This document shows positions 1-7,716 of a DNA stretch of 59,688 bases, in pieces. The DNA lies in contig JAILHV010000082.1 of NCBI GenBank assembly GCA_024695625.1, positions 1 to 59,688 of the forward strand, read 5' to 3'. Every line of letters starts with the position of its first letter. Position 1 is the stretch's first letter. The notes below the pieces were generated by a model, which was given only the letters and a program-made list of their open reading frames with translations, did not search any database and was not told where the DNA came from. This DNA comes from Treponema sp. (lineage in GTDB: Bacteria > Spirochaetota > Spirochaetia > Treponematales > Treponemataceae). Position numbers and translations under genes: made by a program.

Positions 1-143
1 GCTTCCTTTATGGCATCCTGTTTAACGCGTTCGGCTTTTTGTTCCGAGGCGGAAAGTTGAAATCTGGCATAAATCCAGCGAATAGTCCATCCAAGAACAA
101 TTCCTGCAACGGGGAGCACGATGTACAGAATCATTTTGTCCAT
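1..143 (-). CDS. rny: Ribonuclease Y, N-terminal part (cut by window edge)
   Basis: The minus strand opens with an ATG at 143 and reads to the window edge. The 47 visible residues give one N-terminal membrane helix (residues about 4-24) followed by a charged, Lys/Glu/Ala-rich stretch that begins a coiled coil (ASEQKAERVKQDAIKEA). This is the typical start of RNase Y, the membrane-anchored endoribonuclease that starts mRNA decay and carries KH and HD domains further on. A GGAG Shine-Dalgarno lies 8 nt before the ATG. The KH and HD domains are outside the window, so the call rests on the anchor alone. Confidence 0.75.
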   Translation of the reverse strand, partial: MDKMILYIVLPVAGIVLGWTIRWIYARFQLSASEQKAERVKQDAIKE

Positions 144-243
144 ACAAATCTCCATTGTATTTAAAATTGTTCATTTATATAGTATAGAAAAAATGCGCTA
201 ATGTCAAATGTAAAATATGTAATATAGGAATAAATATTTTTTT

Positions 244-413
244 TCAAGGGGGGACCCTTGGACCCCAGAATTTGGAGGGGAGAAAAACCTCTACTCGGAA
301 GCGGGTTTTCCTGCTGGAAACTTCGTTGCAAGTTCCCCTCCAAACATCCCCACCTTTCCAGCACCGCTTAGGCATGTTGCGATACGTTGAGCAACATGGC
401 CCCTAAGAACCCC
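244..413. repeat. Dispersed repeat family A, copy 1
   Basis: A GC-rich element that matches the segment at 58514-58689. The left ends share a CAAGGG..CCCTTGGACCCC hairpin. An inner pair of GGAGGGGA / CCCCTCC arms follows. The right 48 nt (366-413 and 58642-58689) are identical and contain a hairpin with CTTAGG..CCTAAG outer and ATGTTGC/GCAACAT inner arms. Together with the promoter at 493-521 it fills the gap between rny and the small ORF at 566. Confidence 0.85.
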
Positions 414-492
414 TGGTGTTTAAATAATAAATATTTATGGAGAAAGTAGTGTGTTGTGTTTCTACTGTTTTCTGAAGGGTGCGTCCTTGGAA

Positions 493-521
493 TTGACAAG
501 ACGGCTTGGTTTTGTTAGGAT
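493..521 (+). promoter_or_regulatory. Promoter for the small membrane ORF
   Basis: TTGACA (493-498) and TAGGAT (516-521) with a 17-nt spacer form a strong sigma70-type promoter. Transcription would start near 528, about 38 nt before the ATG at 566. Confidence 0.6.
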
Positions 522-565
522 TTTTATGTTCTTTTAATGAAACTTACGGGAAAAATTTACGAATT

Positions 566-730
566 ATGACTATTTTAAAACTTTTGCTGCTAATCGCCTT
601 TATAGACCTGATTTTTATCCTGCGCAACAAATTTGTAAACGGCTTTTCCATGCGCACAATGATCTTTATCTTGGGCGGAATAGACATAGCCTTTGTCGTA
701 GCCTACTTTGTTTACAGAATATTGCAATAG
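566..730 (+). CDS. Small two-helix membrane protein, unknown
   Basis: A 54-residue protein starting at the ATG at 566. It is almost entirely two hydrophobic helices (residues about 4-16 and 29-50) joined by a short loop with RNKF. A well-formed promoter lies upstream (493-521), which supports real expression, but there is no strong Shine-Dalgarno and no recognisable family. A longer reading from the TTG at 506 would begin inside the promoter and is unlikely. The gene ends 14-20 nt before the deaminase gene and may be cotranscribed with it. Confidence 0.5.
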   Translation: MTILKLLLLIAFIDLIFILRNKFVNGFSMRTMIFILGGIDIAFVVAYFVYRILQ

Positions 731-750
731 GTTGTGATATAATTATGCCT

Positions 751-1203
751 ATGGATTACATGGATGAAGCTATAAAAGAAGCATACGAAGGGATTAAAAG
801 CGGACACGGCGGGCCTTTTGGCTGTGTAATAGTAAAAGACGACAAAATTGTTGGGCGGGGGCACAATTGTGTTCTGTTAAAAAGCGACCCAACCTGCCAC
901 GGAGAGATGGAAGCTATCCGAGATGCCTGTAAAAATCTTGGAAGCCACAATCTTTCCGGCTGCGAGCTCTACACAACGGCTGAACCCTGCCCCATGTGCC
1001 TGGGAGGAATCCTCTGGGCAAACATCCGCAAGGTCTTTTACGGCTGCAAGGTTTCTGACACAGACAAAATCAACTTCCGCGACGACGAATTCTACAAGTG
1101 CTTTGAGGGCAAAAGCAACCTTTACTCTGCCCAGGAATGCAAGCGCGATGAATGCCTGAAGCTCTTTGAAGACTATGTAAAAACCGGTGCCAAAAGATAC
1201 TGA
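751..1203 (+). CDS. guaD: Guanine deaminase-like nucleoside deaminase
   Basis: A 150-residue member of the cytidine/deoxycytidylate deaminase superfamily. The zinc site is complete: HGEME (His ligand and catalytic Glu) and PCPMC (two Cys ligands). The overall pattern (GGPFG near the N-terminus, CLGGILWA after the second motif, short C-terminal tail) resembles the Bacillus GuaD type, which converts guanine to xanthine, rather than tRNA adenosine deaminase TadA. Two in-frame ATGs exist, at 745 and 751. A TATAAT box at 738-743 ends one base before the first, so transcription would begin about at the second; I use 751. No Shine-Dalgarno is visible. Exact substrate is inferred from family resemblance. 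Confidence 0.8.
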   Translation: MDYMDEAIKEAYEGIKSGHGGPFGCVIVKDDKIVGRGHNCVLLKSDPTCHGEMEAIRDACKNLGSHNLSGCELYTTAEPCPMCLGGILWANIRKVFYGCKVSDTDKINFRDDEFYKCFEGKSNLYSAQECKRDECLKLFEDYVKTGAKRY

Positions 1204-1228
1204 CTCTTAGAGGGCGTCTGCAAAAAGA

Positions 1229-1306
1229 GCCTACCCCCGATTGGAAGGGGGCGGAACGCATTGCCGCAGGCAATGGAGGCGAAAGCCGGAACCCTGGAAA
1301 GCGGGT
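1229..1306. repeat. Dispersed repeat family B, copy 1
   Basis: A roughly 78-nt GC-rich element running from GCCTACCCCCGATTGG to CCCTGGAAAGCGGGT. Five further copies occur in this window (17005-17097, 23812-23896, 27685-27779, 44480-44557, 59349-59427) in both orientations. It fills most of the gap between the deaminase gene and the first acyl carrier protein gene. Confidence 0.85.
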
Positions 1307-1390
1307 GAAACCAAGAATTTGCCGGACCAGGGGGGAGGCACAGTTTTACCGGACGCTTGGTCCAGAAGAAAAAGAAGAAAAATCTTTCTC

Positions 1391-1419
1391 TTGTATTTTT
1401 GGGCAAAATACAGTAACAT
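1391..1419 (+). promoter_or_regulatory. Possible promoter of the aryl-polyene-type operon
   Basis: TTGTAT (1391-1396), 17-nt spacer, TAACAT (1414-1419). Each box matches consensus at four of six positions. It sits between repeat B copy 1 and the first ACP gene, in the right place for an operon promoter, but the match is moderate. Confidence 0.35.
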
Positions 1420-1470
1420 TTTAGGAAGAAAATTGGACAGCTTAAAAAAATCTGGAATCCAGGAGTTTTT

Positions 1471-1740
1471 ATGGATATTGAAGAGCTTAAAAAGGAAATA
1501 AAGAACGTTATTATTTCTTCCCTTGAACTTGAAGACGTTACCGCTGAAGACATAAAGGATGACGAGGCTTTGTTTGGGGAAGGTCTTGGCCTTGATTCAA
1601 TTGATGCGCTTGAACTTGGCGTTGCGCTCAAGAAGCACTTTGGCGTAAAGTTTTCTTCCGAGAATGAGGAAAACAAGAAGCGCTTTGCTTCTATAAACAC
1701 TCTTGCAGAATATATTGCCCAGGAAAAGGACGGACAGTGA
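1471..1740 (+). CDS. apeE: Acyl carrier protein 1 (ApeE-like)
   Basis: An 89-residue acyl carrier protein. The phosphopantetheine attachment site is Ser43 in GLDSIDAL, the hallmark of ACPs, and the acidic helical pattern is typical. It carries intermediates as thioesters. It starts with an ATG preceded by CAGGAG and is the first gene of a long operon whose order (ACP, ACP, membrane protein, ligase, dehydratase, glycosyltransferase) matches aryl polyene gene clusters; the first ACP there is ApeE. Its stop codon overlaps the next start (TGATG). The symbol is given on gene order and family, not on tested function. Confidence 0.85.
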   Translation: MDIEELKKEIKNVIISSLELEDVTAEDIKDDEALFGEGLGLDSIDALELGVALKKHFGVKFSSENEENKKRFASINTLAEYIAQEKDGQ

Positions 1741-1985
1741 TGACAAAGGATGAACTCTACCAGAAGATAAAGTCTATTATGGTGAATGAATTTGAGGTTG
1801 AAGAGGAAAAGGTTCTTCCCGATGCCAAGCTTGTGGACGACATGGACTTGGATTCAATTGACTTTATTGACCTTGTTGTTAAGACCAAGGATTTTATTCC
1901 CGTAAAGATTGACCCGGAGATTTTTAGGACGGTTCGCACTATGCAGGACGTCGTGGACACTTTGTATCCCTACACCCAGCAATAA
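1740..1985 (+). CDS. apeF: Acyl carrier protein 2 (ApeF-like)
   Basis: An 81-residue second acyl carrier protein with the attachment serine at about residue 39 in DLDSIDFID. It is more divergent than the first ACP, with a PVKIDPEIF stretch near its C-terminus. The ATG at 1740 overlaps the stop of the preceding ACP gene; an in-frame GTG one codon earlier is the alternative start. In APE systems two different ACPs occur side by side, one for starter handling and one for chain growth; which does which here cannot be told from sequence. The next gene starts directly after its stop codon. Confidence 0.85.
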   Translation: MTKDELYQKIKSIMVNEFEVEEEKVLPDAKLVDDMDLDSIDFIDLVVKTKDFIPVKIDPEIFRTVRTMQDVVDTLYPYTQQ

Positions 1986-4010
1986 ATGGTTAAGGTAATC
2001 GCGGCTGTTCTTACGGCTCTTTATCCTTTGCTTGTCTTTACCCTTCTGGTGGTGCTTAAGCTGCCGGTAAGGGTTTTGTCGCTTTGCGTTGTTGCACTTT
2101 CTTTTGCGGCTTTTCTTAGCGCGGGGATAAAGGGTAGGGCTTCGGCTTCTGGGACTGCTGCGTCTGGGGCTTCGGTAGCTTCTTCGGCGGGCAGGTCTTT
2201 TTGGCTGCGCTTTAGGCCTTTTTTGGGGGCAAGCCTTTTTTTGGCGGCGGGGATTGCCTGTTTTTTTACCAACCAGGCGGTTTTCCTAAAGCTTTATTCG
2301 GTGGCGGTTACTTCAACATTTCTTTTTGTTTTTGCAAGTTCCCTTGTTTGGGGGCCCAACATAATTTTCCGCTTTGCTACGATGGCGGACAAGTCTATTC
2401 TGAATTCGGCAAAGGAAAAAAGTGTTGAGCGTTATTGCCGCAAGGTTTGCATTGCGTGGTGCCTGTTTTTTATCCTGAACGCAGGCATTTCCGCTTTTAC
2501 CGCGCTAAAATGCAGCGATGCGGTTTGGTCTTTGTACAATGGCGGCATTTCGTATGCCCTTATGGGGCTTATGTTTGCTGTTGAATATATTATCAGGATT
2601 CAGGTGAATAAAAAAATGCCCGGCGAATATTCAATCACAAAGTTTAAGAACGATTCCCGCAAGGATGACTATGTCCTTTGCTATGAAAATACTTGGTCTT
2701 CCAAAAAGTATAAGACTTGGCTGGACTTTCTTACTGCAAGTGCAAAGGTTCGCGCTTTTCTTTTGGACAGTTCCCGCTCGGCCTGCAAAGAGTGGATCTT
2801 GCACTGCGAGGACTACTGGTATTTTTTATGCACATTTACGGCTCTTTTGCAGTGCGGAAAAAAGGTTTTGCTTACCCAGAACATTAGCGGCAGTTTTATA
2901 AAAGAAATAAAGGCACCCGGAGTTGAATTCTTGACCGACCAGAATGTTGATGGGGCTTTTAGCATAAGCAATATAATAGAAGATTCTTTGCTTCCTTCTG
3001 AAAAAGAAATAAGGACTTCCCCTGCCATTGATGCGGATAAGACGGAAATCTTTATGTACACCTCGGGCAGCACAGGAAAACCCAAGGCCGTTGTTCAGCG
3101 CATGACTGAATTTGAGCTTGACAATAAATTCATCATCTCCAAGTGGGGGGATGATTTTTGTTCCCGCAGGCTTGTTACCACTGTTAGCCAGCACCACATT
3201 TACGGCTTTTTGTTTGGCATTTCTTTGCCTTTTACACTGGGCACTCCCTTCCGCAGAAAGAGAATTGAGTACCCGGAAGAATTTGAAAGTTTGGACGATG
3301 GCCCCTACATGATTATTGCAACCCCGGCTTTTTTAAAGCGCACCGTAGAAATAGAGGGCAAGCTTCCCACCAAAGACTGCTTTATCTTTACAAGTGGCGG
3401 CGTACTTACCCCCGACGTTGCAGAGCAGACGGACAAGGTCTTTGGCTTTTGGCCACTTGAAGTTTACGGTTCAACGGAGACTAGCGGTATAGCATACAGG
3501 CAGAGCAAGAATGGCCTTGAATGGACTCCCTTTGACAACGCAAAAATTTGGAAGGGGGACGACGGGTGTCTCCGCATAATTTCCCCCTACATCAAGAACC
3601 CGGAAGGCTTTGCTACGGCAGACCTGGTGGACATTCTGGATGACGGACGCTTTTTGCTTAAGGGTAGGGCTGATTCCATAGTTAAAATAGAAGAAAAACG
3701 CATTTCCATGACCGAAGTCGAAAACCGTATTTTGCAGACCGGCTTTGTCCGCGACGTAAAGGTTATTGCCCTTGAAGACCGCCGCCAGTACCTTGCAGCC
3801 GCAATTGAATTCAATGAGGAAGGAAAGAAAAAGTTTGGCGGGGTAAAAAAGCTTGAAGTTAACAAATTCTTCCACGACTTTTTGATGCAGTATTTTGAGA
3901 ACGTGGTTATTCCAAAGAAATGGCGTTTTGTAGAAAAGCTTCCCTGCGATGTTCAGGGAAAAAAACACAAGGAAGACATTGCTCTCCTTTTTGAAAAGGC
4001 GGAAGACTAG
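1986..4010 (+). CDS. COG4648 membrane domain fused to AMP-dependent acyl ligase (ApeG-ApeH type)
   Basis: A 674-residue fusion. Residues about 1-205 form a polytopic membrane domain with the COG4648 signature (WGPNIIFR, AWCLFFILNAG, SDAVWSLYNGGISYALMG). Residues about 215-674 are an ANL-superfamily adenylating enzyme: A3 loop TSGSTGKPK near 357, A5 YGSTETSG near 492, A8 GRADSIVKIEEK near 559, and the catalytic C-terminal lysine region GKKHK near 657. In proteobacterial aryl polyene clusters these are two separate proteins; here they are one chain, so starter acid activation and ACP loading would happen at the inner membrane. The starter acid (classically a hydroxycinnamate or hydroxybenzoate) is not known. 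Confidence 0.85.
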   Translation: MVKVIAAVLTALYPLLVFTLLVVLKLPVRVLSLCVVALSFAAFLSAGIKGRASASGTAASGASVASSAGRSFWLRFRPFLGASLFLAAGIACFFTNQAVFLKLYSVAVTSTFLFVFASSLVWGPNIIFRFATMADKSILNSAKEKSVERYCRKVCIAWCLFFILNAGISAFTALKCSDAVWSLYNGGISYALMGLMFAVEYIIRIQVNKKMPGEYSITKFKNDSRKDDYVLCYENTWSSKKYKTWLDFLTASAKVRAFLLDSSRSACKEWILHCEDYWYFLCTFTALLQCGKKVLLTQNISGSFIKEIKAPGVEFLTDQNVDGAFSISNIIEDSLLPSEKEIRTSPAIDADKTEIFMYTSGSTGKPKAVVQRMTEFELDNKFIISKWGDDFCSRRLVTTVSQHHIYGFLFGISLPFTLGTPFRRKRIEYPEEFESLDDGPYMIIATPAFLKRTVEIEGKLPTKDCFIFTSGGVLTPDVAEQTDKVFGFWPLEVYGSTETSGIAYRQSKNGLEWTPFDNAKIWKGDDGCLRIISPYIKNPEGFATADLVDILDDGRFLLKGRADSIVKIEEKRISMTEVENRILQTGFVRDVKVIALEDRRQYLAAAIEFNEEGKKKFGGVKKLEVNKFFHDFLMQYFENVVIPKKWRFVEKLPCDVQGKKHKEDIALLFEKAED

Positions 4011-4013
4011 GCC

Positions 4014-4391
4014 ATGTGCTCTAATTTGCATTCGATTCAGAATGAAAGAATAGTTTCCCAAAGCTCGGATGACCAGGCTAAGAAAAAAAGCGTCTGCCTG
4101 GAAGTTTTTATTTCTCCTGAATCGGATTTTTTTGACGGTCACTTTCCTGCCTTTAAGCTTTTTCCGGCTGTTGCGCAGATTTATCTTGCTGACCGTTTTG
4201 CAAAGAAATACCTTGGTCTGGAAGGCTTTGCCAAGGAAATAAAGCGGGTAAAGTTTCCGTCTCCTCTTTTGCCGGGGGCTACCCTTCTTTTGAGCCTTGA
4301 GCAAGACCTGCTTAACGGAACGCTTTCGTTTTGCCTTTGCGATTCTGTTCAAAAGGATAAAGTCTATTCCAGCGGGACGGCGGTTTTATGA
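4014..4391 (+). CDS. apeI: Hotdog-fold 3-hydroxyacyl-ACP dehydratase (ApeI-like)
   Basis: A 125-residue hotdog protein with the FabA/FabZ-type active-site motif FDGHFP at residues about 39-44, followed by the expected central-helix region and the second half ending LPGATLLLSLE. In APE systems this dehydratase works with a partner dehydratase (ApeP), which is present at 14446. It would remove water from 3-hydroxyacyl-ACP without a following enoyl reduction, so double bonds stay conjugated. It overlaps the next gene by 4 nt (ATGA). Confidence 0.75.
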   Translation: MCSNLHSIQNERIVSQSSDDQAKKKSVCLEVFISPESDFFDGHFPAFKLFPAVAQIYLADRFAKKYLGLEGFAKEIKRVKFPSPLLPGATLLLSLEQDLLNGTLSFCLCDSVQKDKVYSSGTAVL

Positions 4392-5140
4392 GTGGTGAAT
4401 TCAAGCCCTGCTTTGTAATACCTGTCTACAACCACGGGGCAGCCCTTGCTTCTGTTGTTCAAAACCTATGTTACTGCAAAATCCCTATGGTTTTGGTGGA
4501 CGACGGAAATGATTCTAAGAACAGGGAACTTATTCTTTCTGCTTCCAAGCTTTCGCCACTTTGCATTCTTCTTCCTCTTAAAAAAAACAGTGGCAAGGGT
4601 AAGGCATTTTTTGCCGGTGTAGAAAAAGCCCTGTCCCTTGGCTTTACCCATGTTTTCCAGATAGACGCAGACGGTCAGCACGACGCATCACGTTGCGCTT
4701 TCTTTTTAAAAGAGGCAGAATCTAATCCGGAAAAAATAATATGCGGCTACCCGGAATATGACGAGAGCGTTCCCCTTAAGCGGAAAAACGGAAGGGAAAT
4801 TTCCAACAGATGGGCCCGCTTTGTAACTTGGGATTCTTCTATTAAAGACGTTCTTTGTGGCTACAGGGTTTATCCGTCAAAGGCACTGCAAAAGCTAATA
4901 AAATGCCATGCCTACATCAACGCCCGCATGGGTTTTGACACAGACATTCTTGTTCACCTTTCATGGGCTGGCTTTAAGATTTTGAACTACGGCGTAAGGG
5001 TCACTTATCCCCAGGACGGCATTTCAAACTTCCGCATGGTGCGCGACAACATTGCAATTTCTTTAACCTACACACGTCTTTGCATAGGCATGATTGTCCG
5101 CATTCCAAAACTTTTGCTGCGGAGGATTTTCCGTGGCTAA
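4388..5140 (+). CDS. Family 2 glycosyltransferase of the polyene operon
   Basis: A 250-residue GT-A fold glycosyltransferase. It begins with the classic IPVYNHG sugar-nucleotide entry motif, has LVDDGND near residue 38, and a metal-binding DADGQHD at about 92-98. The closest style is dolichyl-phosphate mannosyltransferase-like GT2 enzymes, but without C-terminal membrane helices. In related APE clusters a glycosyltransferase domain is joined to an acyltransferase; here they are separate, overlapping genes. It probably puts a sugar on the membrane-anchored product or its head group; donor and acceptor are not known. Confidence 0.8.
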   Translation: MSGEFKPCFVIPVYNHGAALASVVQNLCYCKIPMVLVDDGNDSKNRELILSASKLSPLCILLPLKKNSGKGKAFFAGVEKALSLGFTHVFQIDADGQHDASRCAFFLKEAESNPEKIICGYPEYDESVPLKRKNGREISNRWARFVTWDSSIKDVLCGYRVYPSKALQKLIKCHAYINARMGFDTDILVHLSWAGFKILNYGVRVTYPQDGISNFRMVRDNIAISLTYTRLCIGMIVRIPKLLLRRIFRG

Positions 5141-6092
5141 GTCCAAAAATGGCGGTGGCGCTTGGTATGAGCAAAAAGAAACTGCCTCTTCCGACACACC
5201 TCTAAAACTGACGCTTTTTCTTGTCCGCATTCTTCCCCACTGGCTTTTGGCACTGCTAGCTTTTCCAGTCTCTTTTTTTTACTGGATTTCTTGTCCTAAA
5301 GCCAGGGCCTCTGCATCACTTTTTCAAAAACAGCTTTGCACTTTTGCCAAGAAGAAAGTTCGCGTGAATACTTATGCCCAGGTATATTCCTTTGCACTCT
5401 GCCTTGTAGAAAAATTTGAAGGCTGGTGCGGGAAGAAAAAATTCAGCAGTATAATTTATTCCGATGACGATTCAGCAGAGCTAAAGAATATCCTTGCCCA
5501 AAAAAAAGGCGCGGTTCTTATAGGAAGCCATCTTGGAAATTCTGAGCTTTTGCGTAGCTTTGCGTCTTTTGGAGAGACGGGAGTGCCAATCCGTGTTGGT
5601 GTTACCGCAGTTGCAGACATGAAGACCACCGCAAAGTTCAACAAGGCAATTGCTGCCCTAAACCTTAGCGCAGACATGGAAGTTCTTCCTACGGAGCAGA
5701 TTGGGGCTGGCACGATTGAATACCTTCAGCAGAAAGTTGATTCTGGCGGACTTGTGGTTCTTATGGGAGACAGGGTTTCATCTTCTGTTCCGGGGCGGTC
5801 ACTAAAGCAGGAATTCCTTGGCAAAGAGGCGGCCTTTCCTTACGGCACTTTTCTAATGGCATCGATGATTGAAGCACCAGTATATTATTTCTTTGCTTTG
5901 CGGCCAAAGGACATTACATTTACTTCAAAATATGATATGCTTGTAAAAAAGAGCAGGGTTCAATTCCTTCCTGGAAGAAAAAACAGGGATTTGAATTTGC
6001 AGAATTTTTCTTTTGAATATGCGCAGGTTTTGCAGGGGTATTGCATGGAGCATCCTTTCCAGTGGTACAACTTTTTTGACTTCTGGGCATAG
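5133..6092 (+). CDS. LpxL/HtrB-type lysophospholipid acyltransferase
   Basis: A 319-residue protein of the bacterial lipid A acyltransferase family (LpxL/HtrB-like). It has an N-terminal membrane segment (about residues 26-50) and the core pattern GSHLGNSELLRS followed by LMGDR. The start is taken as the GTG at 5133, which has a GGAGG nine nt upstream and overlaps the glycosyltransferase stop by 8 nt. It likely transfers an acyl chain, possibly the polyene itself, to the lipid anchor. It ends about 65 nt before a new promoter and the thioesterase gene. Confidence 0.75.
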   Translation: MAKSKNGGGAWYEQKETASSDTPLKLTLFLVRILPHWLLALLAFPVSFFYWISCPKARASASLFQKQLCTFAKKKVRVNTYAQVYSFALCLVEKFEGWCGKKKFSSIIYSDDDSAELKNILAQKKGAVLIGSHLGNSELLRSFASFGETGVPIRVGVTAVADMKTTAKFNKAIAALNLSADMEVLPTEQIGAGTIEYLQQKVDSGGLVVLMGDRVSSSVPGRSLKQEFLGKEAAFPYGTFLMASMIEAPVYYFFALRPKDITFTSKYDMLVKKSRVQFLPGRKNRDLNLQNFSFEYAQVLQGYCMEHPFQWYNFFDFWA

Positions 6093-6120
6093 AAGCCGGC
6101 AGTCAACTTCAAAAAAAAGA

Positions 6121-6149
6121 ATGACTTTTTGCGCTTTATCGCATATAAT
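6121..6149 (+). promoter_or_regulatory. Promoter for the thioesterase and channel module
   Basis: ATGACT (6121-6126), 17-nt spacer, perfect TATAAT (6144-6149). The -10 ends 8 nt before the ATG at 6158, and no Shine-Dalgarno is present, so the message should be leaderless. This gives the thioesterase and the channel genes their own promoter inside the operon. Confidence 0.6.
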
Positions 6150-6157
6150 GTATTTGT

Positions 6158-6589
6158 ATGAAAAAAAATATTTCTGAAGAGATTGTTTTTAATGTTGAAT
6201 TTTATGATGTTGACTCAATGCGGATCGTCTGGCACGGAAATTACGTAAAATACATGGAGGCGTCACGCTGCGCCCTTCTTAACAAAATAGGATACAACTA
6301 CAACGACATGGAGGCTTCTGGGGTGGCATTTCCCCTTGTGGACATTCATTTTAAATACGTACGCTCACTCCGCTTTATGGACAGGGTAAGGGCAGTTGCA
6401 AGGCTTGTTGAGTGGGAAAACTGCATCAAGATAAAGTATGAATTTTACAATGCGGAGTCCGGGGAGCTTACCACCAAGGCGGAAAGCACCCAGATGGGAG
6501 TGGACATCGCAAGCGGGGAGACTATGTTTGTTTGCCCGGAAATCTTTGTAAAGAAAGTGGAATCGATGCTGAATGAAAAAACAGACTAG
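6158..6589 (+). CDS. 4HBT-family acyl-ACP/CoA thioesterase (ApeK-like)
   Basis: A 143-residue single hotdog thioesterase. The 4-hydroxybenzoyl-CoA thioesterase pattern is clear near the N-terminus: DVDSMRIVWHGNYVKYMEASR-like sequence around residues 17-37, containing the active-site aspartate region and HGNY. A thioesterase of this class is a standard part of APE clusters and would release or edit acyl intermediates. It overlaps the first channel gene by 17 nt, so the channel module is translationally tied to it. Confidence 0.8.
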   Translation: MKKNISEEIVFNVEFYDVDSMRIVWHGNYVKYMEASRCALLNKIGYNYNDMEASGVAFPLVDIHFKYVRSLRFMDRVRAVARLVEWENCIKIKYEFYNAESGELTTKAESTQMGVDIASGETMFVCPEIFVKKVESMLNEKTD

Positions 6590-7709
6590 TAAAAGCCAGC
6601 CGTATTTTTTGCGCAGGATAAAACGCACTCTAAAGAATCCCTTCCTCTACGTGTTTCTTTTTATAGGGTTTGTAATATGTGCGGCAACCTATGTCGTCTA
6701 TAAGACGGAGACAAAGACCGACTCGGGCATTACGGGAATGTTCGATGCAGTCTGGCACACCATCGTTGCAGTTGTTGCAGCCTACTATGACTTTTACGTA
6801 AAGTCAGTTCCCGGAAGATTTGCCTCGCTCCTGCTCCTGCTATTGGGCATGGCGGTATGGGCAGTGATAATCGGTAAGATAACTTCTGTCATAATGAACA
6901 TCCAGAACAAAAACAACAGGGGGTTAAAAAAAATAAGACCTATGAAAGGACATTTTTTGCTTTGCGGCTGGAGAAGTGGATTTGAAAAACTATTGGAAAA
7001 CGTGCTTTCCTCCAACCCGGACATTACTCCCGACATGATTGTACTGGTGAATTCCGCTCCGAGTGAACAGGTGCGCTCTATACTTGAAGACCTAAGGTTC
7101 AAGGAAATAAAATATGTTTCGGGTGACTTCTCCGATGCGGAAACACTTCGCCGCGCTTCCATAGAAACGGCTGGCCGCGTTCTTGTCATTGCGGACTTTA
7201 CGGCCGGAAGTACATCAATGGAAATCGACTCCCGCACGGTACTTGCGGTTCTTACGATGAAGTCCATAAAGCCTCAGCTTTACATAGCGGCTGAACTGCT
7301 TGACGAAAAGCTGCAGGAGCACCTTCAGATGGCAAAATGCAACGAGATAATACTTACGCAGGCATATGAGCACAGTCTTCTTGCAACTGCTTCCAGCGGA
7401 ATGGGCTATACAAACGTAATAAGGACACTGATTGGAGACGATGATGATTCGGGCATTTTAATCCGTGCGCTTCCTTCCGGTTTTATAGGAAAGCCCTACG
7501 GCGAGCTTGAAAGCTATTACGACAAAAAGAACAGTTCAAAGATTCTTGTAGGACTTCTTTTGAATACGGATGCAAGCAGGACTGCAAAAAAGGATGAGGC
7601 GGAGCAGCCCTTCGTAAAATACAACGAGCCGGTGCTTACCCCTCCATCTGATTTTGTCATTCCAAAGTCAAGCAAGGTAATACTCATCGCGGGAAATGAG
7701 GGGGCTTGA
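6573..7709 (+). CDS. RCK/TrkA-N ion-channel protein 1 with non-canonical pore loop
   Basis: A 378-residue protein with two transmembrane helices (about 24-43 and 83-104) around a re-entrant pore segment, then a cytoplasmic RCK (TrkA-N, Rossmann) domain beginning near 126 with LLCGWRSGFEKLL. The CGWR.GF pattern and long RCK part resemble CASTOR/POLLUX-type channel proteins. The potassium selectivity signature TVGYG is absent; residues 66-75 read AVVAAYYDFY. The extracytoplasmic KTETKTDSGI stretch precedes the pore. Its neighbour downstream is a colinear paralogue with the same residue numbering. Ion specificity cannot be deduced. Its position inside a polyene lipid operon is unexpected. Confidence 0.8.
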   Translation: MKKQTSKSQPYFLRRIKRTLKNPFLYVFLFIGFVICAATYVVYKTETKTDSGITGMFDAVWHTIVAVVAAYYDFYVKSVPGRFASLLLLLLGMAVWAVIIGKITSVIMNIQNKNNRGLKKIRPMKGHFLLCGWRSGFEKLLENVLSSNPDITPDMIVLVNSAPSEQVRSILEDLRFKEIKYVSGDFSDAETLRRASIETAGRVLVIADFTAGSTSMEIDSRTVLAVLTMKSIKPQLYIAAELLDEKLQEHLQMAKCNEIILTQAYEHSLLATASSGMGYTNVIRTLIGDDDDSGILIRALPSGFIGKPYGELESYYDKKNSSKILVGLLLNTDASRTAKKDEAEQPFVKYNEPVLTPPSDFVIPKSSKVILIAGNEGA

Positions 7710-7716
7710 GCGGCAA

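Noticed and set aside
161-364. Protein-coding frame on the minus strand upstream of rny
   Set aside because: It lies within repeat family A and its promoter-side DNA, has no ribosome site, and its peptide comes from the repeat arms.
1173-1700. Long minus-strand frame across repeat B and the ACP gene
   Set aside because: It is antisense to the acyl carrier protein gene and its Ser/Phe-rich peptide mirrors the coding strand.
3471-4352. 293-residue minus-strand frame inside the ligase and dehydratase genes
   Set aside because: It is a shadow of two well-supported genes; the Lys/Arg/Phe-rich composition is an antisense artefact.
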